Source: Anadara kagoshimensis
Lineage: Eukaryota > Mollusca > Bivalvia > Arcoida > Arcidae
NCBI GenBank assembly: GCA_021292105.1
Contig: CM037864.1
Span: 41,716,514-41,780,513 of the forward strand
DNA length: 64,000 bases
Direction: 5' to 3'
The notes beneath the pieces are model-generated. The model was given only the letters and a program-made list of their open reading frames with translations. It had not been told where the DNA came from and searched no databases. How positions within the stretch are numbered: position 1 is the first letter of the stretch; each line of letters opens with the position of its first letter. The translations under genes were made by a program, and so were the position numbers. This document shows positions 60,301 through 64,000 of this stretch, piece after piece.

Positions 60301-61713
60301 ATCAAGTGATTAAGAGGAATAAGTTGTGTTTATTAGATGGATAATGACAATTGCTAATCAAACATTCAGACAATCTATGATAGGCTTCATCATAAAGATT
60401 GTGTGATTACTCAATCATGACCTCTCAATGGAAGATACTCTAAACCTTTTGTGGGAAAACAAAACAATGTACACACATAGAGTTGCAACTGAAATAGGAT
60501 GCTATTTCAAAAGTGTTCCCTAAAAGAATCCCAACTGGAAAATTAATTAATTTTTCTCACTTACAGTTTCCCATGCCATTCTTGTCAATTTTTTAATGTG
60601 TGAATTCTCTATCCCATTCTTAGGGCAGGATCATTTTTTCCCCAAGTTGCAATCTACAATTTTCCCTACATCACACTCATTTACACACACAATAAACTGA
60701 TAATATAAACATTTTTTGGGGAAAAGGTCAACAGAGGTATTAGAGAAGACTTACATAGGTTTGGCTTAATATGACATCTATGAAAAATTGGATTAAATGC
60801 ACATTTTACCATGCCAAAAATTCAACTGGCTATCTGTTGGCAGTTGAATTGACAATATTAATTACGGTATTTGTATTGTGTTTTGACAAATGGCAGTTTC
60901 ACACCTGCATGTCCAATGCAGAATGACAAAAGCTCGTGCCAATATTGCAAACCTAAGGAACATCTGGAAGTCATCAAGTATCGGGACCCAAACCAAGATC
61001 AGAATATTCAAAACCAATATAATTTGAGTTCTTCTGTATGGTTCAGAGTCCTGGAAGGTGACTAAAACCATCACTCAAAAACTAGACACCTTCCAAACCA
61101 GATGTCTCTGCAGGATTCTAAAAATATTCTGGCAAAATAAGATCAGCAATGAATAGCTGTATGAAAGAACCAAATTAGCTGCCATATCCGACCAGATAAA
61201 AGAGAAACGCTAAAAAAGAAAAACTCTAAAGGTGGATAGGCCATGTCCTTAGAATGGAAATATCAGAGATACCAAGGGTAGCCTTAAGATGGACTCCAAC
61301 TGGAAAGAGAAACAGAGGAAGACCCAAGGAGACATGGTGGAGATCAGTTGAGAAAAAGATGAAGGAGCAGGGATGGACTTGGGGCATAATACAGCAAATG
61401 GCAGCCGACAGACAGAGATGGAAGTCCTCCGTCAAGGCCTTATGTGCCCAAGGCACGAAGAGGACTAAGTAAGTAAGTAAGTTTCACACCTGGCTAGAAA
61501 TGAATTGATGACGCTAACACAATAATACTCACTATTAGTAAAATCCATGGCTTTCAGGGCATCCTCTCTTTCTTTAAAATGTACGAAGGCATAATCTCTT
61601 AATTTTTTCACTCTTTCAATTGCATTTTCATTTCCACATGCTTTACTGAAATAATGTCGTATAGTATCTTCTGTTGTACTCAGCATCAAATTTCTAACAT
61701 AAAGGATTTTCAC
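35127..61713 (-). CDS. A1CF: A1CF/RBM46/RBM47-family RNA-binding protein, 3' part (10 exons)
   Basis: In vertebrates this family binds AU-rich RNA; A1CF and RBM47 are cofactors of APOBEC1 C-to-U editing and act in splicing and stability. Joined exons give 370 residues: RRM3 (RNP2 KILYVRNL, RNP1 RDYAFVHF), linker ending KPVDKNDYRNYARG, an acidic segment, an RG-rich stretch (RGALRGRGRGAAGSRGAGN), YDLLPGMELTPTNPVTLKPQ, a DND1-type dsRNA-binding domain (LCQKNAWGSPVYQLHS and DAKNYAAEFVLSQLGMP) and a Pro-rich tail ending YEYAAQAYH-stop. RRM1-2 are beyond the right edge. The paralogue (A1CF, RBM46 or RBM47) cannot be assigned; the gene probably predates that split. Introns of up to 6.3 kb are loaded with transposons. 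Confidence 0.93.
35243..35373. mobile_element. MITE, CCCAGTTTCACAATCATT family, short copy
   Basis: The left terminus and the right terminus (AATGATTGTGAAACTGGG) are exact inverted copies over 18 bases. 131 bp. Confidence 0.85.
36183..36430. mobile_element. MITE, CCCAGTTTCAC family, longer copy
   Basis: Left TCCCAGTTTCACCATCATTT, right GGAATGATTGTGAAATTGGG. About 248 bp, diverged relative to the copy at 35243-35373. Confidence 0.8.
36545..36730 (-). CDS. A1CF: A1CF-family exon: Pro-rich tail
   Basis: Acceptor atattag|GTACAG, donor gtcaga|gtaag. It reads GTEVAMSQNPYQGRAIGPAY and ends GKMPPPPPSQ. Low complexity, rich in Pro/Ala/Val/Tyr, as in the tails of A1CF and RBM47. Confidence 0.88.
36731..39570 (-). 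other. A1CF: A1CF-family intron with ~1-kb TIR element
   Basis: 2.8-kb intron. Apart from the element at 37438-38412 and an A-run near 38572-38588, nothing recognised. Confidence 0.75.
37438..38412. mobile_element. Non-autonomous TIR transposon, TACCGTATAGC ends
   Basis: Left TACCGTATAGCAGGTTATTT and right, in complement, TACCGTATAGCGGGTTATTT. The similarity continues through AAATTTTGGCG, giving TIRs of about 45 bp. The interior includes TTCGAGCGATCGA motifs (about 38145-38265) but no transposase. Confidence 0.85.
39571..39697 (-). CDS. A1CF: A1CF-family exon: second half of dsRNA-binding domain
   Basis: Acceptor cttcag|ATTACC, donor gatg|gttagt. It reads ITIPAIANTPFQPNKLCRTV then DDAKNYAAEFVLSQLGMPPN. 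Human A1CF has ITIPALASQN... and DEAKTYAAEYTLQTLGIP. Confidence 0.95.
40170..40193. repeat. (CCCCA)n microsatellite
   Basis: Four and a half CCCCA units. Confidence 0.9.
41340..42170. repeat. 145-bp minisatellite, ~5.7 units
   Basis: TGACCTTGACCTTTGAACCC recurs at 41472, 41617, 41762, 41907 and 42050. Units share TCAATACCTACAACATTCTA. Confidence 0.95.
42630..42682. repeat. (ACGC)n/(CA)n microsatellite
   Basis: GCACGCACGCACGCACAC-type tract just inside the 3' end of the satellite element. Confidence 0.9.
43274..43447. mobile_element. MITE, TACAGTCAAACCT family (well preserved)
   Basis: Left TACAGTCAAACCT, right AGGTTTGACTGTA: exact 13-bp inverted ends. The next inner block (TAAAGGCCACCT/AGGTGGCTTTTA) is also inverted. 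174 bp. Confidence 0.9.
44371..44466 (-). CDS. A1CF: A1CF-family exon: first half of dsRNA-binding domain
   Basis: Acceptor tttcag|GTTTTA, donor tttaag|gttaat. It reads VLEDLCQKNAWGSPVYQLHS then TMNGENQLFLFK. Human A1CF has ILEEICQKNNWGQPVYQLHS. This is the most diagnostic exon for the family. Confidence 0.97.
44467..45444 (-). other. A1CF: A1CF-family intron
   Basis: 978-bp AT-rich intron. Nothing recognised. Confidence 0.75.
45445..45534 (-). CDS. A1CF: A1CF-family exon: LPGMELTPTNP motif
   Basis: Acceptor catcag|GATCGC, donor acacag|gtatag, exactly 30 codons. It reads DRMYDLLPGMELTPTNPVTL then KPQTVKSPTQ. Human A1CF has YDILPGMELTPMNPVTLKPQ. Confidence 0.97.
45738..46048 (+). repeat. SINE family S3, longest copy
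   Basis: tRNA-like box B GGTTCAAACCC (45767-45777), then a body with GGTCTGACCCAAGACATGAA and CAGTTCTTTCGGATGGGAAC, ending GGGACGTTAAACACC. Two antisense relatives in this window (10551-10680, 28350-28565) define the family. Box A is not clear, so it is probably 5' truncated. Confidence 0.8.
46700..46761. repeat. 31-bp direct duplication
   Basis: ACCAGATTATAATTATTAAT and its following bases, twice in tandem. Confidence 0.95.
47377..47527 (-). CDS. A1CF: A1CF-family exon: RG-rich region
   Basis: Acceptor tttcag|GGGCTA, donor acagag|gtgagt. It reads GYQGRTAVGLRGALRGRGRG then AAGSRGAGNATRGG and GFMGRGYRRYDTE. Arg-Gly motifs are likely methylated and RNA-binding (inference). Related RG stretches are in A1CF and RBM47. 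Confidence 0.93.
47873..47958 (-). CDS. A1CF: A1CF-family exon with GC splice donor
   Basis: Acceptor ttacag|GCTTAT. It reads AYGGYNLYGGDPAALYGQVY then PSATPTVG. The only donor keeping frame with the next exon is GGAAG|GCAAGA, a canonical GC-type donor. The split codon AG|G gives Arg, then GYQGRT. Confidence 0.88.
48836..49244. mobile_element. hAT-type MITE with 8-bp target duplication
   Basis: TIRs TAGAGCTGTCATTGATA / TATCAATGACAGCTCTA. Flanks CATTCTAT (48828-48835) and CATTCAAT (49245-49252) form an 8-bp duplication with one mismatch, the size made by hAT transposases. 409 bp, no transposase. Confidence 0.85.
49838..50706. repeat. (ATC)n compound microsatellite in HLE copy 2
   Basis: Same architecture as 18376-19280. 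In the gene 2 transcript it would read as a long (GAU)n tract. Confidence 0.95.
51130..51735. repeat. 180-bp minisatellite, 3 units, in HLE copy 2
   Basis: The GTTGAG-type landmark occurs at 51146, 51353, 51532 and 51710. The first interval is longer because of a (TA)n expansion at about 51270-51304. Confidence 0.95.
53785..53844 (-). CDS. A1CF: A1CF-family acidic exon, weak donor (possibly alternative)
   Basis: Acceptor tttcag|GATGAC, donor cttcag|gtggtg. 60 nt, phase 0 at both ends, reading DDSDQDDVDDNDKSLHYLLQ. No counterpart is known to me in vertebrate A1CF. A symmetric exon with a poor donor could be skipped without a frame change, so it is predicted as a cassette exon. Confidence 0.6.
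53845..55173 (-). other. A1CF: A1CF-family intron with MITE
   Basis: 1.3-kb intron. It holds the AAGTTGTT MITE at 53982-54228. Otherwise AT-rich with nothing recognised. Confidence 0.75.
53982..54228. mobile_element. MITE with AGTTGTTC/GATTAGTTTAATCA ends
   Basis: Left CAAGTTGTTCACAGCTTGAT and right, in complement, CCAGTTGTTTGAAGCCTGAT. The similarity continues through TAGTTTWAATCAATTGATTA. About 247 bp. Confidence 0.8.
55174..55274 (-). CDS. A1CF: A1CF-family exon: end of RRM3
   Basis: Acceptor tttcag|ATAGCA, donor caacag|gtatgt. It reads STLDGSRIEVVLAKPVDKND then YRNYARGKAALQQ. Human A1CF has KVLDGSPIEVTLAKPVDKDSYVRYTRG. Confidence 0.97.
55611..55678. repeat. Short fold-back repeat
   Basis: CCCGAGGGGTTGAACATTTC pairs with GAAATGTTCAACCCCCGAGGG across a 27-base loop. 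The only difference is one extra C. Confidence 0.92.
55793..55964. mobile_element. MITE with CTAGGTTTCCA ends and 6-bp flanking repeat
   Basis: Left CTAGGTTTCCA, right TGGAAACATAG. Flanked by CACCAT on both sides (55787-55792 and 55965-55970). 172 bp. An inverted relative starts at 63887. Confidence 0.88.
56870..57808. repeat. (ATC)n compound microsatellite in HLE copy 3
   Basis: As in the other copies, with an internal duplication: TGGGCAG(Y)GCTCAGCAGTAC occurs near 57273 and near 57367. Confidence 0.95.
58235..58630. repeat. 180-bp minisatellite, 2 units, in HLE copy 3
   Basis: Units begin at GTTGAG 58247 and 58427; the flank landmark is at 58608. Confidence 0.95.
60058..60894. other. Intronic spacer between HLE copy 3 and LINE
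   Basis: AT-rich sequence. Nothing recognised. Confidence 0.6.
60895..61492 (+). mobile_element. 5'-truncated LINE with 13-bp target-site duplication
   Basis: The insert (60908-61479) is flanked by AGTTTCACACCTG at 60895-60907 and again at 61480-61492, exact. It ends in a short (AAGT)n tail. It encodes the far C-terminal part of a non-LTR retrotransposon protein. It is antisense to gene 2 and ends about 40 bases from the donor of the RRM3 exon. Confidence 0.92.
60908..61470 (+). pseudogene. LINE reverse-transcriptase C-terminal remnant
   Basis: Pieces in different frames: ARANIANLRNIWKSS, LYGSESWKVTK, LDTFQTRCLRRI-like, WIGHVLRM, then a 73-codon open stretch with ALRWTPTGKRNRGRPKETWW and WGIIQQMAADRQRW. 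The order GSESW, WIGHVLRM, GRP(K)xTW is standard for the C-terminus of endonuclease/RT proteins of several LINE clades; I do not assign the clade. Stops and a frameshift near 61140-61230 make it dead. Confidence 0.88.
61533..61713 (-). CDS. A1CF: A1CF-family exon: RRM3 (first part)
   Basis: Acceptor tttttag|GTGAAA, donor aata|gtgagt. It reads VKILYVRNLMLSTTEDTIRH then YFSKACGNENAIERVKKLRD and YAFVHFKEREDALKAMDF. Human A1CF has VKILYVRNLMLSTSEEMI and [24 protein letters not shown]. RNP aromatic residues Y and F are present. Confidence 0.97.
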
Positions 61714-61834
61714 CTAAAAAGAATTTAATTAAAATTTAGCACGTCAAAACATTTATTCTATGACAATGACCTTATTATCCTAAATAAAATAAATTTGTAG
61801 CTCAACTTTTAGTATATTTTGTAACTAACATTGT

Positions 61835-63217
61835 TAAACATAGCACTGTTGTGCTGTTGTACAGCGTAGTTGGGAAAATTGTGTTGTGGCAAGACAGAAT
61901 ATAACCGAAAATTCGGGGGTGGGGGGTCGATCTATGCATAGTCCGACAGATGGTTTTTTTTTTTGTTTTTTTTTTGAAAAAGAAACAATGTACCAAACCA
62001 TGTATTGCTGAATTAAATGGTAGAAAATAATAATTTCATAAATATATGAAAAAGACAATCGGTAATTAAAATTTTAAAAAGTTGTACCCGATCGTTTTGT
62101 CATTTCGGATAGAGAGAAAGTAGAGTTTTGCAGATCCTACCATGGCTATGAGGGGGTACATTCTAGCGGTTGTATGTAACTGGATCATTTGCTGTTAATC
62201 TGGGTTTTAATTAACTGCTGATTATCACTCACAATATTCCCGTTTCATGTTAATGGTGAAGTATAGTTGTTTTACCAGTTCCGAATTTTTACTACCGAAT
62301 AATCTAAAATTTCAATCCCGTTCAATTAAAGGAATCGCAAAATAACTTTCTAAATTTGCTTTTACTTGAATGTATGGGCATTAATTGTTGAAATAATATA
62401 AACTTTAACCGCTTCCTAAATGTATGTGCAGGATAGGTCGACAGATTGTTGGTGACCTAGTTTAACGATGTAAACAAATCGTGATCACGGAAATGCTGTT
62501 TTCAAGAAAACATACTACCACGTGTTTTTGAGGACAGGTGTTGATATTTTGGAATCAGTAAACATTTGTATTATTACACCACATAAATTTTATTTCCTCT
62601 GCTTGTGGATGACGTCTGCAGCAGCGCTTATATGAAACCCTGTTCGGAACTGGTAAAACGACTGTATTGAAAAATTTGAACACAACACTGTACGAATTAT
62701 CTCCCTTTCACGAAAGTAAAATCTAATCGATAAACATTTTAAAATATGACACAATTGCCTCAACATCAAAATACGTTATCATAACCTTTAAAATAAATTT
62801 AAATTTCCGTAGATTTCACGAAGAATTAATTAAACAACCTGCCGTTGCTGTTCATTTCATAAAAAGTTATGACTTAACATCGTAGGACACAAACTTCTCG
62901 GACTACTTTTTATTGTAAACATGAGATCAGTTCGCCAAATTGCAGAAATTATTAGATGCATCCCGTTGCAATATTTTACTAGATTCCGAAATGTATTCCG
63001 AAAATTTATTCCAAATGTGCATATGTAACCAAATGCATTACCCGTCTCAGAATACATATCTCACGATAAAACGAATATACTTCTTTCACGCTCATTTACC
63101 AGGCGCACTATTTCCAGGTGTACTCATATCTTATAATTTCATAGCAAAGAAGCTCGATATCTTGGAAGAAAGCGATAGCAATGTACACGTTCACTTTGTT
63201 CACGCTGTACAAAAATG
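61835..63217. mobile_element. TIR transposon T1, copy B (uninterrupted, inverted)
   Basis: About 1.38 kb, reverse-complement relative to copy A at 17259-24483. It lacks both later insertions, so it preserves their empty sites: the T5 run at 62525-62529 for HLE copy 1 and ATATAACCG near 61900-61908 for T2. An internal inverted repeat (62262-62285 against 62643-62666) bounds about 405 bp. Confidence 0.85.
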
Positions 63218-63218
63218 A
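62940..63218 (+). CDS. Conserved ORF inside T1 copy B (hypothetical)
   Basis: Starts MQKLLDASRCNILLDSEMYS; near-identical to the ORF in T1 copy A for about 80 residues, then diverges where the T1 end is reached. No domain recognised. The other strand is open too (62857-63057). Confidence 0.3.
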   Translation: MQKLLDASRCNILLDSEMYSENLFQMCICNQMHYPSQNTYLTIKRIYFFHAHLPGALFPGVLISYNFIAKKLDILEESDSNVHVHFVHAVQK

Positions 63219-63886
63219 CTTTCTTTCCAATAAAAAGTAATTTTGGTTTGTTTGTTGTTTTTTTTAAATTTTAACCCGAATTGACAGATGTTACGACAAA
63301 AAAAAGAGAAAGATTCATAATGAACAATTTACGCTTCAAGTGTCAATATAAAGTTAGTCAGGCACTAAATTAGTAGCGCATGTTATGATACATGTACAAC
63401 ATCTGAATATACTTTAATTTATCCAATTTCCAATGAATTATTGTAATGTATCCATCTTCATTTGAAATTCAAAGTTGTATATCAACAGGACAGTCCTGAC
63501 TTATCATTAATTAATATTATTAAAACATTCAAGCTCGGAAACAATGACTTAAACTGACATTATATATATGGTACATATATATGCCAGTGTCAGAATACTC
63601 TTAATTGAATATGTAAGGTACAGGATTGACACAATTACAGTGGAAACTGTAAAAACTGGACCATGGATCTGAAATGGAAAGCCTGTCTTAAGTGACCTAC
63701 TGAAATTTTTTATACAAACTTACTAATAGTAATATAAAAAAAATTAACTGAAATGCAAACTAGAGATTTGTATAAATCTTCAGTCTGGAAGGGACTCTGC
63801 TTGAACATATTCCACTGTACATAAAGTTTTACATTGTATAGTCTGCTGGACTAATTTTTACAAAAGTTTTCATTGCCAGAATTATT
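63218..63886. other. Intron of A1CF-family gene, nothing recognised
   Basis: AT-rich; presumed intron upstream of the RRM3 exon. Confidence 0.5.
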
Positions 63887-64000
63887 CTATGTTTCCATTC
63901 CTGGTAGCCAAAATCACCATTGGCTACTAATTTCTATGGAATTCTTTCAAAAAGTAACATATTTTAGCAAATTTGTGGAAAAATACTTTTAAAAGGACTA
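63887..64000. mobile_element. MITE of the CTAGGTTTCCA family, cut by window edge
   Basis: Starts CTATGTTTCCATTCCTGGTA and follows the reverse complement of 55793-55964 to the end of the window. Confidence 0.85.

Larger units (their letters stand above)
55275..61532 (-). other. A1CF: A1CF-family intron (6.3 kb) with stacked insertions
   Basis: Interrupts RRM3. It holds a fold-back (55611-55678), a MITE (55793-55964), HLE copy 3 (56419-60057) and a LINE fragment (60908-61479). Confidence 0.85.

Overview
This is AT-rich invertebrate genomic DNA. It carries the parts of two multi-exon protein genes lying tail to tail, and most of the remaining sequence that I can interpret is transposon-derived. 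The repeat content (tRNA-headed SINEs, transposons carrying minisatellites, the AACAAGAGGCCCATGGGCC-type element) is what I associate with molluscs, most likely a bivalve. That placement is an inference, not a proof. I saw no prokaryotic genes, CRISPR array or functional rRNA/tRNA gene.

Gene 1 (+ strand, 512-14220) is the 3' part of GNPTAB, the alpha/beta precursor of GlcNAc-1-phosphotransferase. Fourteen exons can be joined by GT-AG introns, running from just upstream of the DMAP region through the site-1-protease cleavage motif, Stealth CR3, EF-hand-like loop, Stealth CR4, a C-terminal membrane segment and a basic tail. Every junction keeps the frame, but exon 8647-8756 is 110 nt long with a phase-0 boundary at each end and needs a one-base correction. 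The 5' exons lie left of the window.

Gene 2 (- strand, 61713 down to 35127) is the 3' part of an A1CF/RBM46/RBM47-family RNA-binding protein. Ten exons encode RRM3, an acidic linker, an RG-rich region, a DND1-type dsRNA-binding domain and a proline-rich tail. The joined exons total 1113 nt, exactly 371 codons including the stop. One intron uses a GC-AG pair. RRM1 and RRM2 lie right of the window.

Between and inside the genes: introns of gene 1 hold SINE pieces, a 75-bp-arm perfect palindrome, a ~1-kb TIR element and a decayed Tc1/mariner element. The intergenic region (14.2-35.1 kb) holds a Matryoshka insertion at 17.26-24.48 kb: a ~1.37-kb TIR transposon (T1) interrupted by a 4.4-kb Helentron-like element (HLE) and by a 1.46-kb TIR element (T2). 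An uninterrupted, inverted T1 copy at 61.8-63.2 kb supplies the empty site for both insertions. Two further HLE copies (3.85 and 3.64 kb) lie in introns of gene 2, with a second minisatellite-bearing rolling-circle-like element, hAT-like and other MITEs, SINEs and a 5'-truncated LINE with a perfect 13-bp target-site duplication.

The most interesting observations are the HLE family with its empty site, its dimeric higher-order minisatellite and its promoter/first-exon-like cargo.
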